DNA of 64,000 bases from Fibrobacterota bacterium (GTDB lineage Bacteria > Fibrobacterota > Fibrobacteria > UBA11236): contig JAQBPO010000032.1 of NCBI GenBank assembly GCA_028287465.1, forward strand, positions 1-64,000. The letters are read 5' to 3'. Positions 49,986 through 58,287 of the stretch are shown one piece after another. The translations under genes were made by a program, and so were the position numbers. The first letter of the stretch is position 1. Every line of letters begins with the position of its first letter. The notes below the pieces were generated by a model, which saw only the letters and a program-made list of their open reading frames with translations, did no database searches and had not been told where the DNA came from.

Positions 49986-50361
49986 GGCCGGACCCCGCGC
50001 CGGATTGGAGGCCCGCCTCCCGGATCAGCCGGTTGAGCCGGGCCGCTTCCTCGTAATTCTCCGTCTTGACGGCATCGGCGATTTGACGGCGCCAGCGCGC
50101 CAGGGTTTCCGGATCCGGCGCGGAAACGTTGGCCGGAGGGGCGGGGACCGGCGCGGGAGCCGAAAGCGGGTCGGCGGGATTTTCCGGGGCCGCGAAGGCC
50201 AAGGCATGATGGAGCCAGGCTACATCCGCCTGCAGGGCGTCACCGAAAGCGACGTAACAATTCGGGCAGCCGAGGAGGCCGCGGGAGCGGTATTCCCCGA
50301 AGGTGAAACCGCAATGGGTGCAGACGGGAAACTTATCCACGTTCCTGCCGCAGTCCTCCAC
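49972..50361 (-). CDS. McsA-like zinc-finger/UVR-motif protein
   Basis: This is a 129-residue protein. Two Cys pairs (VCTHCG at about 14-17, GCPNCY at about 32-35) form a zinc-ribbon. After a Pro/Ala linker, a UVR motif appears (VKTENYEEAARLNRLIREAG). This is the McsA layout, although McsA usually has four Cys pairs and here there are two. McsA activates McsB and helps ClpC. A GTG start at 50361 overlaps lolD by 29 bases. It precedes the mcsB-like gene, so the two probably work together with ClpC. Confidence 0.8.
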   Translation of the reverse strand: MEDCGRNVDKFPVCTHCGFTFGEYRSRGLLGCPNCYVAFGDALQADVAWLHHALAFAAPENPADPLSAPAPVPAPPANVSAPDPETLARWRRQIADAVKTENYEEAARLNRLIREAGLQSGAGSGLGLA

Positions 50362-51061
50362 CCTCCATCATGAACACCCGCCGCGCCAGGGCCGCCAGGC
50401 TCAGGTCATGGGTGACCACCAGGATGGCCACGGAAAGACGCTGATTGAGATCGAGCAGCAGGGCGTGCAGGTGCTCGGAATTCTTGACGTCCAGGTTCCC
50501 CGAAGGTTCGTCGCAAAGCAGGATCCCCGGATTGTTGATCAGGGCGCGGGCCAGGGCGATGCGCTGACGCTCCCCGCCGGACAGTTCCGCGGGCAAATGC
50601 TTCAGCCGGTGATCCATGCCCACCATGCGGATCAACTCCAGGGCCCGTTCCTCGTCCGCCCGGCGCAGGCCGCCGGCGATGCGCTTGGGCATGAGGACGT
50701 TTTCCTTCACGGTGAGATCAGGCAGCAGGTGGTGGAACTGGAATACGAAACCGAGTTCGCCGTTCCGGATGGCACTAAGACTCTTGTCGGAGAGTCCGTT
50801 GGTATCCTTGCCCTTGAACAAAACCCGGCCTGAAGTAGGGCGATCCAACATGCCCAGGATGTGCAGCAAGGTGCTCTTCCCCACTCCGGAGGCGCCCTTG
50901 ATGGCCACGAATTCGCCCGAGGCTATGGTGAAGTCCAGGTCCCGGAACAATTCGATGCGGGTGCCGGTCTCGACGAAGATCTTCTGGATCTTCTCGACCG
51001 AAACCAGCGGGGATCCCGCGGCGGCGGATGCGGTACGCGCGGTCTGGATGGCGTCATTCAT
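50333..51061 (-). CDS. lolD: LolD-type lipoprotein-release ABC ATPase
   Basis: This is a 242-residue ABC ATPase. Walker A is GASGVGKST, the Q-loop VFQFHHLLPDLTVKENV, the signature LSGGERQRIALARAL, Walker B ILLCDEPSGNLD and the H-loop VVTHD. The Q-loop HHLLPDLT phrase is typical of LolD. It powers release of outer-membrane lipoproteins to LolA. The ATG at 51061 lies inside the end of lolC (ATGAATGA, eight-base overlap) with GGAGG before it. The C-terminus overlaps the mcsA-like gene. Confidence 0.93.
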   Translation of the reverse strand: MNDAIQTARTASAAAGSPLVSVEKIQKIFVETGTRIELFRDLDFTIASGEFVAIKGASGVGKSTLLHILGMLDRPTSGRVLFKGKDTNGLSDKSLSAIRNGELGFVFQFHHLLPDLTVKENVLMPKRIAGGLRRADEERALELIRMVGMDHRLKHLPAELSGGERQRIALARALINNPGILLCDEPSGNLDVKNSEHLHALLLDLNQRLSVAILVVTHDLSLAALARRVFMMEGGGLRQERG

Positions 51062-52301
51062 GGCGGATCGCCTCCACGGGATCATGGCGCGCGGCCTTGA
51101 GCGCGGGAAGGATGGTGGCCAGGCCGCAAAGGCAGTTGGTCACGACCAGGACCGAGACCACGTCGGCAAGGTGCAGTTCCACCGGCAGCACGGTCACGAA
51201 GTACACGTCCCCGGGCAATTGGATGATCCCGAAGCGGCTCTGCAGCCAATAGCTCAACAGGCCCAGGAGGGTCCCCGTGACGGATCCGGCAACGCCGATG
51301 AGCATGCCCTCGAGGATGAAGATGCGCAGGATGCCGCGGCGGGTGGCGCCCATGGCGCGCAGAATGCCTATCTCCCGCACCTTGTCGTTCACGGCCATGA
51401 CGAGCGAGGAAATGATGTTGAAGGCCGCGATGATGATGATGATTCCCAGGGCCAGCCCCACCAGGATCTTCTCGTAAGCCATCCATTTGATGAGGGTGTA
51501 GTTCTTGGCCTGCCAGTCCAGCGCCCGGAAGGGGAACCCTAGGGAATCCTCCAGGTCCCTGGAAATGGGACCGCTGGCGTAGGGATCATCCACCCTCAAT
51601 TGGATCCCCGTGACCGCGCCCGGCTGTTCGAAAAGCTTCATGGCGTCGTCCAAGGAGATATAGGCCAGGGACTCGTCGAACTGGTACATGCCGGATTCGA
51701 AGGTGGCCGCGACGATGTAGGGCGCGATCTTGGGCGTAAAGCCCGATGAGCCCAATTCTCCTGCGTCCGTGAAGTCCGCCAGGAATACCTTATCCCCGAT
51801 GGAAGCCTGGAGGCGCGCCGCCAGGGCGTAGCCGAGGATGATGCCGGGATAATGCTTCCCGGTGGAGTCGGTCAGCCCGTGAAAACGGTATTTGCCGTGG
51901 GAGATGGTGGAGGCGAGCCCGATCACGTCATGGCTGGTGGCGCTGTCGATGCCGTAGACGACGATGCCGTCCTGGTTCTTCTTGCGTGAGATGATGGTCT
52001 TGGACATGATGAATGGGGAGGCCCCGGTCACGTGGGGGAATTCGCGGACCTTTTGCACTACGGAATCGTAGTCGCGGATGGGCGCGTACTGGTACTGGGT
52101 CACCTCGATATGGGCATCCTTGCCGATGAGCTGTTTCTTGACCTCATGCTCGAACCCGTTGATGGCCGAAAGGACGAAGATGAGCAGCCAGGTCCCCACG
52201 GTAACGCCGGCCGCCGAGAACATGGCGATAAGACCCGTGGAAAGGGTCCGGCGTTGGGCCCAGAAGTACTTCCGGGCGATGAACCATTCGAAATATTTCA
52301 C
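51054..52301 (-). CDS. lolC: LolC/LolE-type lipoprotein-release permease
   Basis: This is a 415-residue FtsX-superfamily permease. TM1 (STGLIAMFSAAGVTVGTWLL) is followed by a large periplasmic MacB-like domain (about 50-270) and three C-terminal TM helices (ILVGLALGIIIIIAAFNIIS; VAGSVTGTLLGLL; LADVVSVLVVTNCLCGLATI). The motif SLVMAVNDKVREIGILRAMG is the coupling region for LolD. Only one permease gene is present, so it may act as a homodimer (LolCE/LolF-like). Its GTG start overlaps the lysS stop (GTGA). Confidence 0.93.
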   Translation of the reverse strand: MKYFEWFIARKYFWAQRRTLSTGLIAMFSAAGVTVGTWLLIFVLSAINGFEHEVKKQLIGKDAHIEVTQYQYAPIRDYDSVVQKVREFPHVTGASPFIMSKTIISRKKNQDGIVVYGIDSATSHDVIGLASTISHGKYRFHGLTDSTGKHYPGIILGYALAARLQASIGDKVFLADFTDAGELGSSGFTPKIAPYIVAATFESGMYQFDESLAYISLDDAMKLFEQPGAVTGIQLRVDDPYASGPISRDLEDSLGFPFRALDWQAKNYTLIKWMAYEKILVGLALGIIIIIAAFNIISSLVMAVNDKVREIGILRAMGATRRGILRIFILEGMLIGVAGSVTGTLLGLLSYWLQSRFGIIQLPGDVYFVTVLPVELHLADVVSVLVVTNCLCGLATILPALKAARHDPVEAIRHE

Positions 52302-53824
52302 TCGGGTTTCATCAAGGGGAACAAAAGCACGTCTTTGATCGTGGCGCTGTCCGTCAGCAGCATGACCATGCGATCGATGCCGATGCCGACTCCCCCGGTC
52401 GGGGGCATGCCGTATTCCAGGGCGCGCAGGAAGTCTTCGTCCAAGGGATGGGTCTCATCCTCTCCCCCGCGGCCGCGCTCCACCTGATCCTCCAGGAGCT
52501 TGCGCTGCACCAGGGGATCGTTCAGCTCGGAATAGGCGTTGCCGACCTCCCATCCGTTGATATAGGGCTCGAACTGCTCGACCAGGTCCGGCTCGGAGCG
52601 GTGGCCTTTGCAGAGCGGCGTGCTTTCCTTGGGATGGTCGATGATGAAGATGGGACCCTTGAGCTGGGCCTCGCACTTGGCCTCGAACAGGGCCTTGATG
52701 GCCAGTCCGCGGATGTACTTGCCCTTCAATTCGATCTGGCCCTTTTCCAGCTCGGCCTTGAGCTGTTCGTCGGAGAGCGCGTCCACATCCAGACCCCCGA
52801 ACTTGAGGATGGCCTGCTTGACCGTCATACGGGGCCAAGGCGGCGTGAGATCGAACTCCTCGCCCTGGTAGGAGAACTTCGGGGATCCGTTCGCGGCCGT
52901 GCAGGCCGCGGCGTAGACGTTCTCGAAGTGCTTCATCATGTCATTATAGTCGGCGAAGGCCTGGTAGAACTCCAGCAGGGTGAACTCCGGATTGTGGGTC
53001 CGGTCGATGCCCTCGTTGCGGAAATCCTTGGCGAACTCGAATACCTTGGGGAAACCGCCGGTGATGAGGCGCTTGAGGTACAGCTCGTTGCTGACGCGCA
53101 GGTACAAGGGGATGTCCAGGGCGTTGTGGTGGGTGAGGAAGGGCCGGGCGCTGGCGCCGCCGTAGATGGCCTGCAGGATGGGCGTCTCCACTTCCAGATA
53201 GGCGTTGTCGAGCAGGTACTGGCGTATGGATTGGATGATGCGCGAGCGCTTCTTGAAGACCTCGCGGACCCCGTCGTTGAGGGTGAGGTCCACGTAACGC
53301 TGGCGGTACCTGGTCTCCACGTCCTTGAACTCATCGAAGATGATCTTGACGCCGTTCTCGATCTTCTCCTTGGGGATGGGCAGGGGCCGCACCGCCTTGG
53401 ACAATAGTTCCACGGTCTTGGCGTGCACGGTGTACTCGCCCGCGCGGGTGATGAACATGGTGCCCTTCACCCCGATCCAGTCCCCGATGTCCAGGATCTT
53501 GACCAGTTCGAAGGAGGGTTCGCCCACGGCGTCCCGGCCGAACATGATCTGCATGCGGCCCATGTCGTCCTTCAAATGCACGAAAGCCAGCTTGCCCTTC
53601 AGGTTGTAGCGCACGATGCGCCCCGCGAACGCGATCTCGGGGCCGACGGCCGCGGGAGCGGAATCGCCCTCGGCCGCGGGGGGCGGAAGCAGCTTTTCTT
53701 TCTCCGCAGTCAGCGCCGCGCTGTCGTGGGTGGGCGCGAAGCCGTAAGGATAGGGGTTGATCCCCATCTCCCGCAACTTGCGGAGCTTTTCCAACCTGGC
53801 TTCTACCTGATCATTCATTTCCAT
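52298..53824 (-). CDS. lysS: Lysyl-tRNA synthetase (class II)
   Basis: This is a 508-residue synthetase that charges tRNA-Lys. The N-terminal OB-fold domain contains FAGRIVRYNLKGKLAFVHLK. The class II core has motif 1 (RYVDLTLNDGVREVF), motif 2 (FRNEGIDRTHNPEFTLLEFY) and motif 3 (GVGIGIDRMVMLLTDSATIK), ending LFPLMKPE. Two ATGs (53824, 53818) are near each other; the first is used. It lies 39 bases after prfB and overlaps lolC, so it is inside the run. Confidence 0.97.
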   Translation of the reverse strand: MEMNDQVEARLEKLRKLREMGINPYPYGFAPTHDSAALTAEKEKLLPPPAAEGDSAPAAVGPEIAFAGRIVRYNLKGKLAFVHLKDDMGRMQIMFGRDAVGEPSFELVKILDIGDWIGVKGTMFITRAGEYTVHAKTVELLSKAVRPLPIPKEKIENGVKIIFDEFKDVETRYRQRYVDLTLNDGVREVFKKRSRIIQSIRQYLLDNAYLEVETPILQAIYGGASARPFLTHHNALDIPLYLRVSNELYLKRLITGGFPKVFEFAKDFRNEGIDRTHNPEFTLLEFYQAFADYNDMMKHFENVYAAACTAANGSPKFSYQGEEFDLTPPWPRMTVKQAILKFGGLDVDALSDEQLKAELEKGQIELKGKYIRGLAIKALFEAKCEAQLKGPIFIIDHPKESTPLCKGHRSEPDLVEQFEPYINGWEVGNAYSELNDPLVQRKLLEDQVERGRGGEDETHPLDEDFLRALEYGMPPTGGVGIGIDRMVMLLTDSATIKDVLLFPLMKPE

Positions 53825-53863
53825 CGTTCGTTCCAATCGTCGTATTCAAAGGTCGTAGCGGGC

Positions 53864-54962
53864 TTACGTGCCCTTCAGGCGTTCTTCGTCCGCGGCCAGC
53901 AGGTAGGCGTTGATGAAGCCGTCCAGGTTCCCGTTCAGGACGCCTTCCGCGTCCGAGGTCTCGAAATCCGTGCGCGCGTCCTTCACCATCTGGTAGGGTT
54001 GCAGCACGTAAGAGCGTATCTGGCTGCCCCATTCGATCTTGAGCTTGGAGGCCAGCTTGGATTCGCGCTTGGCCGCTTCGTCGTCCTGGTGCTTCTGGTA
54101 GACCCTGGCGCGCAGCATCTTGATGGCGCTGGCGCGGTTCTTATGCTGGCTGCGCTCGCCCTGGCAGGACACCACGATCCCGGTGGGAAGATGGGTCATG
54201 CGCACGGCGGAATCGGTCTTGTTGATGTGCTGGCCGCCCGCGCCGCCGGCGCGGAAGGTATCCACCTTGATATCGTTCTCGTTGAGTTCGAACTCCACCT
54301 CCTCGACTTCCGGATACACGTACACGGCGGCGAAGGAGGTGTGGCGGCGGGCGTTCGAATCGAAGGGTGAGATGCGGACCAGGCGGTGCACGCCGATTTC
54401 CGAGCGCAGGTAGCCGAATGCGTATTCGCTGGACACTTCGATGGTGGCGCCCTTGATTCCGGCTTCCTCGCCCGGCTGTTCGTCGAGGAGTTCGAATTTG
54501 AGGCCGCGCTTCTGCATCCAACTCGTGTACATCCTCAGGAGCATGCGGGCCCAGTCCTGGGATTCCGTTCCGCCCGCGCCCGAATGGATGCTGAGGATGG
54601 CCGGCTTCTCGTCGTTCTCGCCGCTGAGCATCTTCTTGAGCTCCAGCTCGCGGATTTTGGCTTCCAAGGGGGTGGCCGAATCGATCGCCTCCTTGAGGGT
54701 CTTTTCGTCCTTGTCTTCTTTGGCCATCTCGGCCAGCATCTCCAGTTCCTTGACCTGATGGTCGAGGGACTTCCATTCATCGACCCACCATTGGAGGGTC
54801 TTCATCTGCTTCTGGATTTTCTGGGCTTTGGCGGTATCGGACCAGAATCCCGGTTCCGAGGCGGAGCGCTCGAGTAGGGCTATTTCTTCCTGCTTGCGAG
54901 CCAGGTCAAAGATACCCCCATAGGCGGTCGACACGGGCCTTCAAATTGGTGATTTCTTCCAC
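53864..54962 (-). CDS. prfB: Peptide chain release factor 2 with programmed +1 frameshift
   Basis: RF2 reads UGA and UAA stop codons. The gene starts at a GTG (54962) with AGGAG six bases before it. The zero frame encodes 18 residues (VEEITNLKARVDRLWGYL) and meets an in-frame TGA at 54908-54906. A +1 shift at CTT TGA C continues as DLARKQEEIALLER to 53864, giving about 365 residues. The stop-recognition motif is RISPFDSNARRHTS and the peptidyl-hydrolysis motif GGAGGQHINK. Without the shift the long frame lacks a sensible N-terminus. The frameshift gives auto-regulation: low RF2 favours shifting. It is upstream of lysS in the same direction. Confidence 0.97.
54905..54922 (-). promoter_or_regulatory. 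prfB programmed frameshift site
   Basis: Minus-strand TATGGGGGTATCTTTGAC. The G run (54919-54915) acts as an internal Shine-Dalgarno element, three bases before the slippery CTT (54911-54909), and TGA follows directly with C after it. This matches the conserved bacterial RF2 recoding element. Confidence 0.95.
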
Positions 54963-55051
54963 GGGAAGCTCCTAGGGTTGCGGGGAGAAAGATAGTCAAA
55001 CCCCGGCCCGGATTCACGCAGACGACGGCGTCAGGAGGACGGGGCGGGAAT

Positions 55052-55828
55052 TCAGACGGCGGCGCGGATGGGAATGCCCGCGGCGGACAAATCGGCCTTG
55101 ATGGCCGGGATGGTATAGGTGCCATAGTGAACCATGGAGGCGACGAGTCCGGCATCGGCCTTGCCCTTGTTGAACACATCGACCAGGTGCGATGGCGTAC
55201 CGGCCCCGCCGGACGCGATCACGGGCACGTCCACGGCTTCGGCGATCAGGCGGGTGAGGGTAAGCTCATACCCGTCCTTGGTGCCGTCCGCATCGATGGA
55301 GTTCACGCAGATCTCCCCCGCCCCCAACGCCACGGCTTTTTTCGCCCACTCGATGGCATCGATACCCATGGCCTTGCGGCCGCCCTGGACGAAAACCTCG
55401 TAGCCGGAAGGCAGTCCCGGGAGGCCGGTCTTCTTGGCGTCCATGCCGAGCACGATGCATTGTTTGCCGAATGCGCGGGCGCCTTGGGAGATGATGTCCG
55501 GATTCTGGACGGCCAGGGAATTCACGCTCACCTTTTCCGCCCCCGCCAGCAGGACCTCGCGCATATCGTCCAGGTTGCGGATGCCGCCGCCCACGGAGAA
55601 GGGGATGAACACCTTTCGCGCCACCGCCCGGACCATGGCGATGTCGATGGGGCGTTTCTCGGCCGAAGCCATGATATCGTAGAAAACCAGCTCGTCAACC
55701 CCGTCCAGGTAGTACTTCCGGCCCATCTCGACGGGATCCCCGAGATCCACGTTTTCCTTGAACTTCACGCCCTTGGTAACCTTGCCGTTACGGACGTCCA
55801 GGCAGACGATCAGGCGTTTGGTCAGCAT
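55052..55828 (-). CDS. hisF: Imidazole glycerol phosphate synthase subunit HisF
   Basis: This is a 258-residue TIM barrel that joins ammonia to PRFAR to make IGP and AICAR in histidine synthesis. The catalytic Asp residues are in [13 protein letters not shown] and [10 protein letters not shown]. Phosphate-binding loops [14 protein letters not shown] and VIASGGAG are present, and [18 protein letters not shown] is a normal variant of the late loop. It overlaps hisH by seven bases. No other his gene is in the window. Confidence 0.95.
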   Translation of the reverse strand: MLTKRLIVCLDVRNGKVTKGVKFKENVDLGDPVEMGRKYYLDGVDELVFYDIMASAEKRPIDIAMVRAVARKVFIPFSVGGGIRNLDDMREVLLAGAEKVSVNSLAVQNPDIISQGARAFGKQCIVLGMDAKKTGLPGLPSGYEVFVQGGRKAMGIDAIEWAKKAVALGAGEICVNSIDADGTKDGYELTLTRLIAEAVDVPVIASGGAGTPSHLVDVFNKGKADAGLVASMVHYGTYTIPAIKADLSAAGIPIRAAV

Positions 55829-56484
55829 ACGCCGTCCCCTTCAAGACGGCCGTCCCACCTGCAGAAGTTCTTCAGCAGGGCCAATCCCCACCTTCCGCTT
55901 TTCTCCACGTGGAACTGGCAGGCAGCGATATTCCCCGATCCGAGGATGGAAGCGAAGGGTTTCCCGCCATAATCGGTCAGGGCCAGGACATGGTCCGTAT
56001 CCGCCGGAGTGGGAAAGTAGCTATGAACGAAATAGAATTCGCTGCCGTCCGGGATTCCCATGACCAGAGGATGCCGCGGACCGCGACCGGAAACCGCGCG
56101 CTTCGTGAACCGGATCTGGTTCCATCCCATATGCGGCACCTTCGACTCCGGGGAGGCCGCAAAGATATCCGTGCCGCCGGGAAGCAGGCCCAGGCAGTCG
56201 GTCCGGCCATCCTCGAGGCTCCAGTCCATGATTATCTGGCAGCCGACGCAAATCCCCAGGAAAGGTTTGCCCGTGGCGACGTACGCCTTGAGAACGGGTT
56301 CCAGGTCCATGCGGCGCAGCTCTTCCATGGCCGACCCCGCGGCTCCCACACCCGGAAAAACCAGGTGGTCCGCCGCGGCGATGATCGCCGGATCGGAGGA
56401 AATCACGGACTCTTCGCCCACTTCGGCCAAGGCAAGTTGGACCGAAGTGAGATTGCCGGCTTTATAATCGACGATGACTATCAT
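55822..56484 (-). CDS. hisH: Imidazole glycerol phosphate synthase subunit HisH
   Basis: This is a 220-residue class I glutamine amidotransferase that supplies ammonia to HisF. The nucleophile Cys is in [13 protein letters not shown], where LGMQ of most HisH is changed to VGCQ. The catalytic His and Glu are in [12 protein letters not shown], where FHPEKS is usual. N-terminal [20 protein letters not shown] is typical. It overlaps hisF and lies 51 bases after bioB. Confidence 0.92.
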   Translation of the reverse strand: MIVIVDYKAGNLTSVQLALAEVGEESVISSDPAIIAAADHLVFPGVGAAGSAMEELRRMDLEPVLKAYVATGKPFLGICVGCQIIMDWSLEDGRTDCLGLLPGGTDIFAASPESKVPHMGWNQIRFTKRAVSGRGPRHPLVMGIPDGSEFYFVHSYFPTPADTDHVLALTDYGGKPFASILGSGNIAACQFHVEKSGRWGLALLKNFCRWDGRLEGDGVC

Positions 56485-56535
56485 GGTTCTTCGGTGCGGG
56501 CTGACCGGTACGACCCGGTGTGCGGCCCGCTGAGC

Positions 56536-57630
56536 CTACTTGGCCTGGCGGACCTGCCGGGAGGTCAAGGTGACGCGATCCACCAGGGGCACGGCGGTCC
56601 CCTCCCCGGCGTTATCGCCGACGATTTCGAATCCCATGTCCCGGATCATTTCCCGATCGAGGGATCCTGCCTGCCCTTCCGTGGTCAGGTAGTCACCCAC
56701 GAAAATGGAATTGGCCGCGTAGAGGCCCAGCGGCTGCAGGCTGCGCAGGTGCAATTCGCGCCCGCCGGCGATGCGGATTTCCGAAAACGGGTTGATCAGG
56801 CGGAACAAGGCCAGGATCTTGAGGCAATAGACCGGGGTAAGCTCTTCGCGATGCCCCTCGGGCGTACCCTTGAAGGGAATGAGGAAATTCACGGGGATGG
56901 AATCCACCCCCAGCTCGCGCAGGCGGAAGGCCACGTCGAGGATGTCTTCGCGGGCCTCGCCCATTCCGAATAGGGCCCCGCTGCAGGAGGAGATGCCGGC
57001 TTCGCGCACCTTGCGGACCGTGTCCAGGCGATCCGAGAAGCCGTGCGTGGAGCAGATTTCCCCATAGTGGCGCTCGCTGGTATTGAGATTGTGATTGTAG
57101 GCGTCCACTCCGGCCTCGTTCAGGGTGGCGGCCTGGCCATCCTTCAGAAGTCCCAGGCAGGCGCACAGCTCGAGCTGGGGGAAACGTTCCTTGACGCGGC
57201 GGATCGCCGAGGCCACCCCGGCGACATCCTTATCCGACGGCCCGCGCATGGAAGCGACCATGCATAGGCGGGCGGCCTTGTTGGCGACGGCCTTTTCCGC
57301 GGCGGCCTCGACCTCTTCCGGGGTCATCAGCTTATACTTCTCGACCGGCACGTCGGATATGCTGGATTGGGAGCAATAGCCGCAATCCTCCTGGCAAATG
57401 CCGCTCTGGATATTGACCAGATAGTTGAGGCGGACCTTTTTACCGAAAGCGGCATGGCGCACCTTGTAGGCGGCCTGCATCAAGGTCAAGATTTCTTCAT
57501 CGGGCCATTCCAGAACGGCAAAGGCCTCCTCCCGGGACAATTCTTCGCCGGCCAGGCTCTTTTCCGCCAGATCATTGGCGTTCAGGTTCAGGACCCTGAG
57601 GAGGGGAGCGGTTGAAGGGCGATTGTCCAT
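56536..57630 (-). CDS. bioB: Biotin synthase
   Basis: This is a 364-residue radical SAM enzyme that inserts sulphur into dethiobiotin. The SAM cluster motif is CQEDCGYCSQSS. Other BioB hallmarks are YNHNLNTSERHYGEICSTHG, GALFGMGEAREDILDVAFRL, IPVNFLIPFKGTP and RIAGGRELHLRSLQPLGLYA; the last carries the Arg ligand of the [2Fe-2S] cluster. AAGG precedes the ATG. No other bio gene lies nearby. Confidence 0.97.
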   Translation of the reverse strand: MDNRPSTAPLLRVLNLNANDLAEKSLAGEELSREEAFAVLEWPDEEILTLMQAAYKVRHAAFGKKVRLNYLVNIQSGICQEDCGYCSQSSISDVPVEKYKLMTPEEVEAAAEKAVANKAARLCMVASMRGPSDKDVAGVASAIRRVKERFPQLELCACLGLLKDGQAATLNEAGVDAYNHNLNTSERHYGEICSTHGFSDRLDTVRKVREAGISSCSGALFGMGEAREDILDVAFRLRELGVDSIPVNFLIPFKGTPEGHREELTPVYCLKILALFRLINPFSEIRIAGGRELHLRSLQPLGLYAANSIFVGDYLTTEGQAGSLDREMIRDMGFEIVGDNAGEGTAVPLVDRVTLTSRQVRQAK

Positions 57631-57694
57631 TGGGCCTGCCTTTGAAAAGCCCCTAAATATAGGAAAGGTCGGGAATTTCCGCCTAAGCCAAAGG

Positions 57695-58063
57695 TCAGGG
57701 GGGAGGCAAGGTTATCCCAAAACGGGCCGCTTGGGCCAAAATCCGGTGGGCCCGCTCCTCGTATTTGTCCCGGACCCCGTCCTCCAGATGTCGGAGGCGC
57801 CGCTGCAGTTCGGACAGGAGCCGCTCCACTTCCTCCTGTTTTTCCCGCATCAAGGTCAATCCTCCGAACCTGCCGGATGAGGAAAGGAACCGCAGACCTT
57901 TGGAGATGTCCGAAAAGAGCCGATCGATTTCCCGGTGGAAATTCCGGTTCCCCGCCGGATCCACCTTCGTGGATCCGTTCCGCAAGGCGAACCAGGTCAG
58001 GGCGAAACCCAATGCGCCCATCATGACGGCGCCGGGAATGGAAATGGAATTCGGTAACTGCAC
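57695..58063 (-). CDS. Small membrane-anchored coiled-coil protein, unknown function
   Basis: This is about 122 residues from the GTG at 58063 (GGAG ten bases upstream). One N-terminal TM segment (IPGAVMMGALGFALTWFALR) is followed by a basic-acidic helical part (MREKQEEVERLLSELQRRLR) that likely forms a coiled coil. The frame extends to 58159 but the extra residues lack sense. No family is recognised. It is 64 bases upstream of bioB on the same strand. Confidence 0.5.
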   Translation of the reverse strand: MQLPNSISIPGAVMMGALGFALTWFALRNGSTKVDPAGNRNFHREIDRLFSDISKGLRFLSSSGRFGGLTLMREKQEEVERLLSELQRRLRHLEDGVRDKYEERAHRILAQAARFGITLPPP

Positions 58064-58287
58064 GCGCTTTAGACTCCGGCCTCTGGACCATGGGTAACTT
58101 GACGACGGAAAAATAAGCCTATCGGGATCCGGAAGGGCCGAAAACCGAACGGTGCGCAAGGTAATTCGGTAGAGTCCGTATCCGGATTGGATACGCCCGC
58201 AACCGGTCCGGTTACGGGCCCGGAATGGTTACGGGCGCAGGGAGGCAGCCATCCGGTCGGCCGAGGGACATCGATTCCGGACGTTCC

